A DNA stretch of 64,000 bases from NCBI GenBank assembly GCA_012517735.1, contig JAAYUK010000075.1:20955-84954 (forward strand). The letters run 5' to 3'. Within the stretch, counting starts at the first letter, position 1. Each line of letters begins with the position of its first letter. This document shows, in pieces, positions 33,644-42,719 of this stretch. Below the pieces are notes generated by a model, which did not search any database, was not told where the DNA came from, and worked only from the letters and a program-made list of their open reading frames with translations. Origin of the DNA: Nitrospiraceae bacterium. GTDB taxonomy: Bacteria > Nitrospirota > Thermodesulfovibrionia > Thermodesulfovibrionales > Dissulfurispiraceae. Both the position numbers and the translations under genes were made by a program.

Positions 33644-35581
33644 ATGCATTTTTTCCTGGCACTCGTCTTGGCAATAGCTGTCTCCACCCTCTCTGTATCG
33701 GTGAACATTGCGTCGGCTGCAGAATCTCTTCCCCGCGGGAAAGCACGTAGTCAGGCCGCGGTATCCCTGTATGAAGGGAAGCTTGCTCTTGATTCCGGGC
33801 AGTATGGACGGGCGATCGAGCAACTCACCATGGCACGGGAGCAGCTCCCGCTCCTCGCCGATTACATACTCTATTGGCGGGCGCGGGCATTCCTGGCCTC
33901 CAATGACTTCAAACGGTCGGCAGATGACATCCAGGCCCTCCGGAAGGTGGCAAAAAATGGCTTGTTTGCCAAGCCCAGCCGCCTTCTGGAACTGGAACTG
34001 GCAGAGCGCGAGAAGAGTGATGGATTGGAAGATTTATACCAGCGCTACCTGAAGGATTATCCGTCTGATACGCAGGTCAAGCTTGCATATGCCAAATATC
34101 TGAAAAAAAACGGAAACAGGAGTCGCGCCACCAGAATGCTCCGGGAACTCTTCACCACCGTGACGCCTTCAGCCAAGGCTGCCGAGGCCGAACTCGGTCC
34201 CGACGAAATTACTGCGGAGGATTGGCTCAAAAAGGCACGAAACCTGAATTCCGGATGGCTCTTTGTCGAGGCCGAACAGGCATTTCGCGAAGCCATTCGC
34301 AAAAACAGCCGTCTGCGCTCCGCTTCCCTTGACGGTCTCGCGTATGCGCTCTTCCGCCAGAAACGGTACGCGGAAGCTGCCGAAACCTATGCAATGTCCG
34401 GAAATGTGTACTGGCATGCCAGGTCATTGCTCAGGGCCAACGATCTCGATGCGTTTGAGACAAAAATCCCGACCCTTCTGAAATCCCGCGAGGGGCGTAC
34501 CGGGTCCCTGCTTCTCGCCTATGCTTCAAAAAAGAGGCGAGCGGGAGATTGGGAAACCGCCCTGAAAACCTATCAGCGCGTTGCGGGCAGCTATGCATCG
34601 GAACGGGAAGAGGCGCTCTGGCTGACCGGATGGTCATACTATCGCAAGCATGATTTTTCGCAGGCATCCGAAACATTTGCCAAGCTCCACGCACAATATG
34701 GAGGACTCAAATACCTCTACTGGAAAAACCGGTCTGTCGAAAAACTGAATCCTGCAGAGACCGCTCACATTCCCGGAACGTCCATGGGAGTCCGTGATTT
34801 TTATGGGTACCTTGCTGCCATCAGACAAGGGCTTCCATTGCCGGACGTGGTTACCTCCCCACCGTCCGAACGGCTGCTCAATGCCGACCGTGCACAACTG
34901 CTTGCCGCACTCGGGCTCCGGCATGAAGCAGCGCAGGAACTGCAATATCTTGCCGACAAATCCTCGTCTCCCACCGTGCTCGTTGCGCTCAGTGAACACA
35001 TGAAGCAGGTGGGCGATTTCAGAAATGCGGTCAGGACTGCCCTGCGGGTTCCCTATTCACAGGCCATACACGACCTTCACTACCCGGTCGCATACTGGCC
35101 CGAGATCGGAGCAGCTGCAAAAACGCATGGGCTCGACGCTCACCTTCTGCTGGCCATCATTCGGGAAGAGTCCCGGTATGACACCGACGCACGATCCATT
35201 GCAGGCGCACTCGGCCTCATGCAGATCATGCCCCAGACCGCCCGGAGAATAGCAGAAGGCAGCAATATTCCTTACTCCGGACCAGAGTCTTTGCATGTGC
35301 CCGGAACGAATGTGATGATCGGGGCAGCATATCTGAAAAACCTCATCAGCGAATTCGGCAGCTTCCCGTATGCAATCGCCGCGTATAACGCCGGAGAAGA
35401 CGTTGTCCGCTCGTGGGTGCGGGAAGGAAATTACGCCACGGTTGACGAATTCATCGAAGATATTCCATATTATGAAACACAGAATTATGTTAAGAAAGTT
35501 TTAACCTCATATTTTCAGTACCTCAGGGTGCAGAATGTTACCGCTACCGGAACCATACAACGACAACTCGGCCGTCTCTGA
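33644..35581 (+). CDS. Soluble-type lytic murein transglycosylase (Slt-like)
   Basis: 645 residues. A signal peptide (LALVLAIAVSTLSVSVNIASA) is followed by a long alpha-solenoid of TPR-like helices (about 40-480) and a C-terminal lysozyme-like domain: the catalytic Glu near residue 507 in IIREESRYD, then GALGLMQIMPQTA and AYNAGE. It cleaves peptidoglycan glycan strands to 1,6-anhydro muropeptides in the periplasm. The order and length match Slt70. It precedes the zapB/zapA-like genes. Confidence 0.93.
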   Translation: MHFFLALVLAIAVSTLSVSVNIASAAESLPRGKARSQAAVSLYEGKLALDSGQYGRAIEQLTMAREQLPLLADYILYWRARAFLASNDFKRSADDIQALRKVAKNGLFAKPSRLLELELAEREKSDGLEDLYQRYLKDYPSDTQVKLAYAKYLKKNGNRSRATRMLRELFTTVTPSAKAAEAELGPDEITAEDWLKKARNLNSGWLFVEAEQAFREAIRKNSRLRSASLDGLAYALFRQKRYAEAAETYAMSGNVYWHARSLLRANDLDAFETKIPTLLKSREGRTGSLLLAYASKKRRAGDWETALKTYQRVAGSYASEREEALWLTGWSYYRKHDFSQASETFAKLHAQYGGLKYLYWKNRSVEKLNPAETAHIPGTSMGVRDFYGYLAAIRQGLPLPDVVTSPPSERLLNADRAQLLAALGLRHEAAQELQYLADKSSSPTVLVALSEHMKQVGDFRNAVRTALRVPYSQAIHDLHYPVAYWPEIGAAAKTHGLDAHLLLAIIREESRYDTDARSIAGALGLMQIMPQTARRIAEGSNIPYSGPESLHVPGTNVMIGAAYLKNLISEFGSFPYAIAAYNAGEDVVRSWVREGNYATVDEFIEDIPYYETQNYVKKVLTSYFQYLRVQNVTATGTIQRQLGRL

Positions 35582-35645
35582 CGACTCGATGCACCTTTTT
35601 GAGGGGAATCCTGAACTCTGCAGAACCATTTCCAAGGAGAACATC

Positions 35646-35876
35646 ATGAATTACACCGTGCCGACCACCATAGAACAGAAAATCGCCCAGGCGGTTGAAA
35701 AAGTCAAAAGTCTGAAGGAAGAGAAAGAAATCCTCGAAGGCCGTGTTGCAGCCCTGGAACAGGAGCTTCGCCAGAAAGACGCGGAAATCGCCCGTCTCGC
35801 CGCAGAAAAAGAAGACGTCAAAGGCCAGATAGAAGGACTGCTCGACGAACTCGATAATCTTGTTGCGAGCGCCTGA
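35646..35876 (+). CDS. Small coiled-coil protein, ZapB-like
   Basis: 76 residues made almost entirely of heptad-repeat coiled coil (VKSLKEEKEILEGRVAALEQ and onwards). ATG 35646 has AAGGAG upstream. It is immediately followed by zapA, and a short coiled-coil gene at this position commonly encodes a ZapB-type divisome organiser. Sequence alone cannot separate it from other coiled coils, so the function is inferred from neighbour and size. Confidence 0.75.
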   Translation: MNYTVPTTIEQKIAQAVEKVKSLKEEKEILEGRVAALEQELRQKDAEIARLAAEKEDVKGQIEGLLDELDNLVASA

Positions 35877-35896
35877 CCGGTCGGCCTTCGCTCACC

Positions 35897-36172
35897 ATGC
35901 ACGGCGTTGAAGTAACCATTCTGGGGCAGAAGTATCTCATCAAGGGAGACGCTGCCCCCGAACACATCGAAAAGGTTGCCGAGTATGTCCATCGGGAACT
36001 TCGCAGGGTTTATGAAAACAATCCGAGCATTACTCCCCTGCGGGCTGCGATTCTGGCTTCCCTGAATATTGCCGACGAGCTGCACCGGACGAAGGACTAC
36101 TATGCATCGGTCTCACAGAGCATGAAAACGCTCGAGGATCAGACCGATTCCATCATCAAACTGTTCGATTAG
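35897..36172 (+). CDS. zapA: Cell division protein ZapA
   Basis: A 91-residue ZapA: GVEVTILGQKYLIKGDAAPEHIEKVAEYV forms the globular head, followed by a C-terminal helix (ILASLNIADELH..). ZapA cross-links FtsZ filaments at midcell. It starts 20 bp after the coiled-coil gene and ends against the GGDEF gene. The 6S RNA gene often found next to zapA was not recognised. Confidence 0.9.
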   Translation: MHGVEVTILGQKYLIKGDAAPEHIEKVAEYVHRELRRVYENNPSITPLRAAILASLNIADELHRTKDYYASVSQSMKTLEDQTDSIIKLFD

Positions 36173-37104
36173 GATTCTTTCTTTTTGGACAGCGTACGAC
36201 GATCGATGCTGTATGCGCTGCCTTTCTTGCCCTTTGCATGCTTCTTCATTTCAGAAGCAACCTCGACCATTTCGCCGTAGTGAACAAAGGAACGAAGCTT
36301 GTTATGTGCAATGCCGATTGAGATCGACATGAGCGGAAAGGACTTCTGGCGTCCTTCCCGGTCAACAGAGACTATACTCCCGCGCTGCCGATCGTCCATA
36401 TCGTAAAATGTCGGCACAATCTGTTTATAGTAGGAGATAATCTGCGTTGCCGTGCCTTCAACCTTGTCGACATCCATGATAAAGACGAAGTCATCGCCCC
36501 CGATGTGACCGATGAAGCTGCCCTGCGGCTGCTGTTCACGGACAATATTCAGGATCAGCCTGCCGACCATCTTGAGCACCTCATCACCCCGGCCGAACCC
36601 GTACTTGTCGTTAAACGGCTTGAAGAAATCGAGGTCGGCGTATGCAAGGGCAAAGGTGTCGCCGTTGTCGAGCCGTGTCATGATCTGGCGGGAAATGGTG
36701 ATGTTGCCCGGAAGGCGTGTCAACGGATTGATCTCGACAACCCGCTCCGCACGCGCCAGACACAACTGAACCCGCAACAGGATTTTCCGTTCCATATCCG
36801 AACGCCAGACGAAATCATCCACCAGAAGCTCATTCCATGAGTCCACGGAGTAATCGTCACCGAAAATGGCTATGATCGGGAGCCGGCCGAAGACGGGGTC
36901 GTTTTTCAGATCGTTGATAATCCTGACGGCAGGAGCATCGGCCCGGCCGATCTCGATGACAACAAGGTTCGGCTGGCGGTTATAGATGAGATCGAGCGAA
37001 GCGGTGATATCCTTGAACGTGGTAACGTCAAACGCGCTCAGCAGACGCTCGAGAATGCTGGTCAGAACAATATCGGAAGAGATGACAACAACCGAATCAT
37101 TCAT
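36169..37104 (-). CDS. GGDEF-domain protein with degenerate receiver
   Basis: About 311 residues. Residues 1-120 have a receiver-like fold but no conserved phospho-Asp (the strand reads NLVVIEIGRAD). The GGDEF domain has LTRLPGN, YADLDFFKPFNDKYGFGRGDE and the site GGDDF, so diguanylate cyclase activity is possible; no clear RXXD inhibition site precedes it. It overlaps the HDOD gene by 8 bp, ending an operon of three signalling genes. ATG 37104 is chosen for that coupling. Confidence 0.85.
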   Translation of the reverse strand: MNDSVVVISSDIVLTSILERLLSAFDVTTFKDITASLDLIYNRQPNLVVIEIGRADAPAVRIINDLKNDPVFGRLPIIAIFGDDYSVDSWNELLVDDFVWRSDMERKILLRVQLCLARAERVVEINPLTRLPGNITISRQIMTRLDNGDTFALAYADLDFFKPFNDKYGFGRGDEVLKMVGRLILNIVREQQPQGSFIGHIGGDDFVFIMDVDKVEGTATQIISYYKQIVPTFYDMDDRQRGSIVSVDREGRQKSFPLMSISIGIAHNKLRSFVHYGEMVEVASEMKKHAKGKKGSAYSIDRRTLSKKKES

Positions 37105-37942
37105 CGGAAAGCATGAAGTCCGCGGCTTCCTGCAAGGCATCCTCCAGTTCCCGGAAGATGTCCTTCAGATCGTCTTCCTTCAGATCGAGACTGTACCATG
37201 CGCTCTGGTTCAACTGCGGCACCAGACCGTCACCGGCAAATCCGAAACCGCGGGCGCGAACCATGATATCGGCAAGATGGACAACGGCCGTCTGGAGGGG
37301 AAAATTCTTCGCCAGATGCGGTTTCTGGTGATACTCGATGATTTCGACCAGATTCGGCGGAAAGTTCCAGCGCTTTGCAACCCAGGCTCCAGCCTCGGCA
37401 TGGGTGATCTCGAACATCTCTTTTTCACCGTCAAAAATGAGCTGGCGTTTCTGTTCAACGTTCTTCAGCACCTCTTCGTATTCCGGCGGAAACTTGAGGC
37501 TGAGCGCGACTTTACCGATGTCATGGAGCAGTGCGGCAATCGAAACCTCCTCCGGTTCATTCAGCTTTTTCTTCTTGGCAATAATACGGGCGGCTATCGC
37601 CGAACCGAGCGAATGCTCCCAGAGCCCAAGCATGGACTTCTGCATTGCCTCAAAAACCGACACGCCGAGCAGCAAACCACGAACGACATTCAGCCCGAGC
37701 AGAATGAGCGCCTGATTGACGGAAGAGATGCGGCCGGGAAATCCGTACACCGGAGAGTTGACCATACGCAGCACGCGCGAGGTGAGTACCGGGTCATTCG
37801 AGACAAAATTGCCGATGGTGGTCAGTGATGCTTTCGGGTTCTCGATCACGCCGAGGAGCTTCTTGAGGATGGTAGGGATGGTCGGCAGCGTATCGATACG
37901 CTCGATTTCAGCGCGAATGGTTTTTATGTCCTTGTCGATCAT
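37097..37942 (-). CDS. HDOD-domain signalling protein
   Basis: 281 residues, with the HDOD domain covering most of the protein (IDTLPTIPTILKKLL, VSNDPVLTSRVLRMVNS, ALLHDIGKVAL). HDOD resembles HD phosphohydrolases but usually acts as an interaction module in c-di-GMP, chemotaxis or motility pathways. It shares a 4-bp stop/start overlap with the preceding gene and 8 bp with the following GGDEF gene. Confidence 0.88.
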   Translation of the reverse strand: MIDKDIKTIRAEIERIDTLPTIPTILKKLLGVIENPKASLTTIGNFVSNDPVLTSRVLRMVNSPVYGFPGRISSVNQALILLGLNVVRGLLLGVSVFEAMQKSMLGLWEHSLGSAIAARIIAKKKKLNEPEEVSIAALLHDIGKVALSLKFPPEYEEVLKNVEQKRQLIFDGEKEMFEITHAEAGAWVAKRWNFPPNLVEIIEYHQKPHLAKNFPLQTAVVHLADIMVRARGFGFAGDGLVPQLNQSAWYSLDLKEDDLKDIFRELEDALQEAADFMLSDE

Positions 37943-38238
37943 GACTGGTAGATTCCCTCGATATGTTCTTTGAGAATGCGTTTCATCATCTGCATGAGCG
38001 GCTGGTCTTCGGACAGGCTGAAGCGGGCATCGATTTCGGCAAGCACTTCTTCCTTCGGCTTCCGCTGTTCATTCCCGCCTTCAATGCTGACAGCGGTCAG
38101 ATCCATGTTTTCTATGCGTCGTATGTGAGCATCCGTCAGGACAGTTCCCTGCGGCAGCAAAACCATACCGCTCTCATTCATGATCGGCTTGGAAAGTTTC
38201 ATCCCGGGCTTGAGATTAGCAATAGTAACAGACGCCAC
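37939..38238 (-). CDS. Small protein preceding HDOD-GGDEF genes, function unknown
   Basis: About 99 residues from GTG 38238. The first half (LKPGMKLSKPIMNESGMVLLPQGTVLTDAHIRRI) resembles the small beta-rich segment found N-terminal to some HD-GYP proteins; the second half is a charged helix. A TATAAT at 38267-38272 lies downstream of the ATG at 38307, which supports the GTG start. It overlaps the HDOD gene by 4 bp, so it is probably a partner in that c-di-GMP-linked module. Confidence 0.7.
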   Translation of the reverse strand: MASVTIANLKPGMKLSKPIMNESGMVLLPQGTVLTDAHIRRIENMDLTAVSIEGGNEQRKPKEEVLAEIDARFSLSEDQPLMQMMKRILKEHIEGIYQS

Positions 38239-38266
38239 GCAGTACCCCGTTCCTGTTTTTGTGACT

Positions 38267-38272
38267 ATTATA
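38267..38272 (-). promoter_or_regulatory. -10 box of the HDOD-GGDEF operon
   Basis: A perfect TATAAT on the minus strand, about 29 bp upstream of the GTG start at 38238. No strong -35 box is evident, so an activator may be needed. Confidence 0.45.
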
Positions 38273-38332
38273 GCACAGCATTTGAACAAATAGAGCCACA
38301 AAGGCACGGCGACTGCTTACCCCTCTTTGCAC

Positions 38333-38363
38333 AAAAAAAGCCTTCCGCCATGCAGCGGAAGGC
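38333..38363 (-). terminator. Rho-independent terminator after the lipoprotein gene
   Basis: A perfect 9-bp stem GCCTTCCGC / GCGGAAGGC with a six-base loop, followed on the minus strand by seven Ts, lies 22 bp after the lipoprotein stop. Confidence 0.88.
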
Positions 38364-38385
38364 TTTGCTCCGCAAATACCGTTTT

Positions 38386-38964
38386 CTACTGGCTCAATCC
38401 GAGCAACGCCATTGCAGCAGCAGCCTTTTCCTTGACCGCGCCCGACTTGACGACCGCTTCGCTCAGCTTGCCCTCTTTGGCCGCAGCTTCAGCTTCGGCC
38501 CACAGCTTGGCGACCTCATCGACATCCGCCCTGGCTGTCTCAAGCTTCTCTTTGTCCATACCGGCGGGGAGTTTTTTCAGTTTCGAGAGTTCCGCAATTT
38601 TCGCGGCAAGCTGTTCGACCGTCTTCGGCACAGACGCGCTGATTTCAGCCCACTTCCTGGTCAGTTCCTCTTTTTTTGCCTGGGCAGTCGCAGGAATTTC
38701 CTTCACCTTGCTGACGACTTCGGTGGCATACAGGCTGGCAGCCGGAAAATCACCCTTCGCAACAGCAGCCTTGGCAGCCGCGATTTTATCCTCAAGCGCC
38801 TTGATCTGCTCCGGAATGTATTTTACCGCCTCCGCCTTGACCGGATTCAATGCATTCTCGGCAATCTTGATCGCCTCTTCAGACCTCGCCTTCGGATCTG
38901 CACACGCCGCAAGCATCAGACAGCCGGCAACAGCAAGCACAGCAATCATCAAAAGATTCTTCAC
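38386..38964 (-). CDS. Helical lipoprotein of unknown function
   Basis: About 192 residues from GTG 38964 (GGAGGAG upstream). The signal peptide ends in the lipobox LMLAAC. The mature part is an Ala/Lys/Glu-rich all-helical protein, probably an outer-membrane- or periplasm-facing coiled bundle. I recognise no domain. It stands alone before a strong terminator; the nucleoside-diphosphate kinase gene lies upstream with its own start. Confidence 0.78.
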   Translation of the reverse strand: MKNLLMIAVLAVAGCLMLAACADPKARSEEAIKIAENALNPVKAEAVKYIPEQIKALEDKIAAAKAAVAKGDFPAASLYATEVVSKVKEIPATAQAKKEELTRKWAEISASVPKTVEQLAAKIAELSKLKKLPAGMDKEKLETARADVDEVAKLWAEAEAAAKEGKLSEAVVKSGAVKEKAAAAMALLGLSQ

Positions 38965-39060
38965 GCAACTCCTCCCGGATTCAAGAAAATAATGGGCCTC
39001 TGGCCTTTTTTGTGACCTGCTCGTGCATGCGCGCGGCAATACGAGTACCATTCCGTTGTT

Positions 39061-39474
39061 TCAGCGAATTTCCATCCCCGCAAAGAAAAAAAGAATTTCA
39101 AATGCAGCCGATTCTGCCGAGTCGGAACCATGCACCGCGTTGCGTTCAATGCTTTCGGCAAAGTCCTTGCGGATGGTGCCGGGCTCGGCGTTCTCCGGAT
39201 TCGTCGCACCCATGATCGCACGGTTTTTTGCGATCGCATCTTCCCCTTCCAGAACCATGACGACAATCGGACCTTCCGTCATGAATGTCGTCAGGCTGTC
39301 GAAAAACGGGCGATCCTTGTGGACATAATAGAATCCTTCGGCCTCCCGCTTGCTAAGCTGTATGCGTTTCATGGCGGCAATGCGGAGACCGTTCTGTTCG
39401 AACCGCGAGATGATCTCCCCAATGACATTCTTCTGCACGGCATCCGGCTTGATAATCGACAACGTCTGTTCCAC
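39061..39474 (-). CDS. ndk: Nucleoside-diphosphate kinase
   Basis: A 137-residue Ndk from GTG 39474 (GGGAGG upstream): [16 protein letters not shown], the active His115 in NAVHGSDS, and a normal C-terminus. It equilibrates nucleoside di- and triphosphates. An ATG at 39510 would add 12 residues not seen in the family. The downstream stop is 96 bp before the lipoprotein start. Confidence 0.95.
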   Translation of the reverse strand: MEQTLSIIKPDAVQKNVIGEIISRFEQNGLRIAAMKRIQLSKREAEGFYYVHKDRPFFDSLTTFMTEGPIVVMVLEGEDAIAKNRAIMGATNPENAEPGTIRKDFAESIERNAVHGSDSAESAAFEILFFFAGMEIR

Positions 39475-39533
39475 TGCATCCTCCCGAGAAACGAATTTAT
39501 GAAACTCCACTGGCTATAAGCGGTTCACGCAAA

Positions 39534-39773
39534 CTAGCCGCACAGGTGAAACGGCGGCTCGATACGGATATGCAGATGACCTTCCGGTTTCTTTTCCACG
39601 GTAAAATTGCCGCGGCAGGAACGGATAAACATCTCAAGCTTCCTGCGTTCTTCAGGAAGATCGTCAATCAGGATCTCGACCTCCTGAAAAACCGTACACA
39701 GACCTGCAAACGCATCCCGGAAAGCCCTGATGTGGCCGGGGTGGCGCAGGCCACGGGCATCAATCGTGGTCAC
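39534..39773 (-). CDS. TusA/SirA-like small protein lacking the catalytic Cys
   Basis: 79 residues from GTG 39773, overlapping the fabD stop by 4 bp. The opening IDARGLRHPGHI resembles the TusA signature DARGLxCPxP, but the sulfur-carrying Cys is His here. The rest is a compact alpha-beta protein ending in HLHIRIEPPFHLCG. It cannot act as a TusA sulfur carrier by the known mechanism. Translational coupling to fabD is clear; the role is unknown. Confidence 0.65.
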   Translation of the reverse strand: MTTIDARGLRHPGHIRAFRDAFAGLCTVFQEVEILIDDLPEERRKLEMFIRSCRGNFTVEKKPEGHLHIRIEPPFHLCG

Positions 39774-40702
39774 AACTGCATGAGTCCTTCAAGCGTCTTG
39801 TCGAGTGAATCGGTATCCTCAACATTCAGGCAGGTGGCCGCCGGTTCAATCCGCTTGATCAGGCCCCCCAGCACCTTGCCCGGCCCCACCTCGACAAATT
39901 TCGTGATACCGGCGGCGGTAATGGTCTTCACGCAGTCCTCCCAGAGAACCGACTGGCTCAGCTGACGCACCAGCGAAGCCCTGATATCCGCGGCAGCAGA
40001 CAGCTCCTTCGCATCGACGTTGTTCACAAACCTCACCTGCGCATCGACGACCGGAACAGCGCTCAGCACCTCGGCAAACCTGACACCCGCCGGTTCCATC
40101 AATTTACAGTGAGACGGAACGCTGACCGCAAGGGGCAGCGCACGCTTTGCGCCCGCCTCCTTTGCCTTGGCCATGGCGGCCTCCACTGCAGCCTTTTCGC
40201 CCGATATGACCGTCTGGCCCGGACAATTATAGTTTGCAACGCCGACGTATCCTTCGGTTACCCCCGCACAAATCCCGTCAAGCTTCGCACGGTCGATGCC
40301 GAGGATCGCAGCCATGAGCCCGGTGCCCGGTGCAACCGCCTCCTGCATGATTCTGCCGCGGGTCTCTACCAGCTTCACCGCATCCCTGAATGCAATGCTG
40401 CCGGCGGCAACCAGTGCCGAGTATTCACCGAGACTGTGACCGGCCACGACCGCCGGGACGATCCCTTTTTCCCGCAGTACCAGGCAGGCCGCAACGCTGG
40501 CGGTAAGCAGGCACGGCTGCGTCACATGCGTCTTGTTCAGCTCTTCAGCAGGCCCTTCAAAACTCATCTTTGCAACGTCGTAGCCGAGCGTTTCCGATGC
40601 CTCTGCATAGAGCGTTTTTACGGCATCGAACCGGTCGTAGAGGGTTTTCCCCATGCCGACCGCCTGCGAACCCTGTCCCGGAAAGACAAAACAGACGCCC
40701 AT
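39770..40702 (-). CDS. fabD: Malonyl-CoA:ACP transacylase FabD
   Basis: A 310-residue FabD: FPGQGSQAVGMGK at the N-terminus, the nucleophile Ser90 in GHSLGEY, TRGRIMQE with the substrate Arg, and the later catalytic His. It loads malonyl units onto ACP to start fatty-acid chain extension. It begins one base after the etfA stop and overlaps the TusA-like gene. Confidence 0.95.
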   Translation of the reverse strand: MGVCFVFPGQGSQAVGMGKTLYDRFDAVKTLYAEASETLGYDVAKMSFEGPAEELNKTHVTQPCLLTASVAACLVLREKGIVPAVVAGHSLGEYSALVAAGSIAFRDAVKLVETRGRIMQEAVAPGTGLMAAILGIDRAKLDGICAGVTEGYVGVANYNCPGQTVISGEKAAVEAAMAKAKEAGAKRALPLAVSVPSHCKLMEPAGVRFAEVLSAVPVVDAQVRFVNNVDAKELSAAADIRASLVRQLSQSVLWEDCVKTITAAGITKFVEVGPGKVLGGLIKRIEPAATCLNVEDTDSLDKTLEGLMQL

Positions 40703-40703
40703 A

Positions 40704-41897
40704 TTATCCCTTCGCCTCCTTGATCTTTTTGATCAGCATCGGGAGCACTTCGTAGAGATCGCCGACAATCCCGTAGGTCGCCACATTGAAGATCGGGGCA
40801 TCAGGATTCTTGTTGATCGCAATGATGATGTCGGAGGACGACATGCCGACAAGATGCTGTACTGCGCCGGAAATACCGCAGGCGATATAAACCTTCGGAC
40901 AGACGGTCTTGCCGGTCTGACCGACCTGGTGCCGATACGGAATCCACCCTTCATCGACCGCCGCGCGGGACGATCCCACCACGCCGCCGATCAATTCCGC
41001 CAGTTCACGAATCAGTTCAAACCCCTTCGGATCACCAAGCCCACGACCGCCGGAAACGATAATCTCGGCGTCCTGGAGATTGATTTTACAGGTACCATCC
41101 TCGCACACCGAAGAAAGAACCTTCGTGCGACAGGTCAGCCCGTCCGTCTTCACCGGAATGATCTCGCCGGTGCGGACAGCATCATACTCACCGCGTTTCA
41201 TGACGCGGGGCCGGACGGTCGCCATCTGCGGACGGTAGTTGGGGCAGAGAATCGTCGCCATGATGTTGCCGCCGAAGGCTGGCCGTATCTGCATCAGGTT
41301 GCCGCTCTCCGGATCAATCTGAAGCTGCGTGCAGTCAGCCGTGAGACCGGTTTTGATACGACCCGCAACCCGGGGAATGAATGAACGGCCGATGGCGGTC
41401 GCTCCCGCAAGGACGATCTCCGGCTTGTGCTCTTCGATCAGGCGGATCATCATCTGTGAATACGGCTCGTCATTGAATGCATCAAAAATCGCATCTTTCG
41501 CATGGTAGACCTTGTCGGCACCCCAGCGGATCAGTTCCTGCGCTTCATGCTCATCGGCGCCAAAAAGGACCGCGCAGAGCGCTGATTTCCGCTCATCGGC
41601 CAGCTGCCGGCCGATACCGAGAAGCTCATAGGCAACCCCGGCAATCTTCCCGTGGCGCTGCTCCGCAAAGATCCATACGTCTTTATAGTGCGACAGGTCC
41701 ATATCCGGCGTGAATGCATCGCCGTCAGCAACCTCGGAAATTGCGCCCGCCGGACAGACATCGATGCAGCTCTTGCAGACACTGCAGAAATCGTTGATGA
41801 CGGCCTTGCCGTCTTTCATCTCTATCGCACCGAACGGACAGGAACTGATACAGGCTTCGCACCCCGTACACTTTTCCGCATCAATGACTATACGCAT
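40704..41897 (-). CDS. etfA: Electron-transfer flavoprotein alpha subunit with N-terminal ferredoxin domain
   Basis: 397 residues. Residues 1-55 are a two-cluster ferredoxin (C10, C13, C16, C20; C38, C41, C44, C48), fused to a complete EtfA with the FAD-binding C-terminal half (SSRAAVDEGWIPYRHQVGQTG, AIGISGAVQH-like ACGISGAVQH). Fused Fd-EtfA proteins occur in anaerobes and can feed electrons from a ferredoxin partner. ATG 41897 has GAGGAGG upstream; the gene overlaps etfB by 10 bp. Confidence 0.93.
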   Translation of the reverse strand: MRIVIDAEKCTGCEACISSCPFGAIEMKDGKAVINDFCSVCKSCIDVCPAGAISEVADGDAFTPDMDLSHYKDVWIFAEQRHGKIAGVAYELLGIGRQLADERKSALCAVLFGADEHEAQELIRWGADKVYHAKDAIFDAFNDEPYSQMMIRLIEEHKPEIVLAGATAIGRSFIPRVAGRIKTGLTADCTQLQIDPESGNLMQIRPAFGGNIMATILCPNYRPQMATVRPRVMKRGEYDAVRTGEIIPVKTDGLTCRTKVLSSVCEDGTCKINLQDAEIIVSGGRGLGDPKGFELIRELAELIGGVVGSSRAAVDEGWIPYRHQVGQTGKTVCPKVYIACGISGAVQHLVGMSSSDIIIAINKNPDAPIFNVATYGIVGDLYEVLPMLIKKIKEAKG

Positions 41898-42670
41898 TGC
41901 AGCCTCCTCAGCTCCGCGACCAGGGTATCGACCTGCTGTTCCAGGGAACCCTCCAGCACCTTGCGGTCGCCCTTTGCCTGCGGGGCGAAGATATTCTTGA
42001 CCTGGGTCGGCGACCCCTTGAGTCCGACGTTCTGTTCCTCCGCCTCGATATCCTGAGCCGTCATTCTGGGAATGACCGCTTTCTTCGCCGCCATCTTTCC
42101 CTTCAGCGACGGCAGACGCGGTACGTTCAGCTCCTTCACGACCGTCAGCAGCACCGGCAGCGGGGTTTCGATGACATCATAGCCGTCATCCATCAGGCGC
42201 TGAACCCGCATGGATGTCCCGGTAACATCCTCGATTTTCTTGATATACGCAATATGCGGAATGTTCAGGTACTCGGCGATGTTCGGTCCGACCTGAGCCG
42301 TGTCACCATCAATCGCCTGCTTGCCGCAGAGAATGATATCCGCACCGATCTTCTGTATCGCCTTGAAAAGCGTGTACGAGGTTGCCCAGGTGTCGGATCC
42401 TGCAAACATGCGGTCGGAAATGAGCCGGACATCATCGGCTCCCATTGCGATCGCCTCGCGGAGCGCTTCTTCCGCCTGCGGGGGACCCATAGTGATAACA
42501 ATGACCTTGCCGCCCGTTTGTTCACGAATCTGAAGTGCTGCTTCGATGGCATGTACATCATACGGATTGATGATGCTCGGGACGCCTTCCCTGATGAGGG
42601 TGTTGGTTTCGGGATTGATCCTCACCTCAGCAGTGTCGGGCACCTGTTTGATACAGACAACGATCTGCAC
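41888..42670 (-). CDS. etfB: Electron-transfer flavoprotein beta subunit
   Basis: About 260 residues starting at GTG 42670 (MQIVVCIKQVPDTAEVRI); a longer frame exists upstream but has no family similarity. It has the AMP/FAD-adjacent motifs SIINPYDVHAIEAAL and AIDGDTAQVGPNIAEYL, and a C-terminal arm. With EtfA it shuttles electrons from flavin dehydrogenases, and in some anaerobes takes part in electron bifurcation. Confidence 0.93.
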   Translation of the reverse strand: MQIVVCIKQVPDTAEVRINPETNTLIREGVPSIINPYDVHAIEAALQIREQTGGKVIVITMGPPQAEEALREAIAMGADDVRLISDRMFAGSDTWATSYTLFKAIQKIGADIILCGKQAIDGDTAQVGPNIAEYLNIPHIAYIKKIEDVTGTSMRVQRLMDDGYDVIETPLPVLLTVVKELNVPRLPSLKGKMAAKKAVIPRMTAQDIEAEEQNVGLKGSPTQVKNIFAPQAKGDRKVLEGSLEQQVDTLVAELRRLQCV

Positions 42671-42719
42671 TGAGAGCCCTCCCCTGAAATGAAATAAATA
42701 ACTGAAAACTGAAGAAAAA

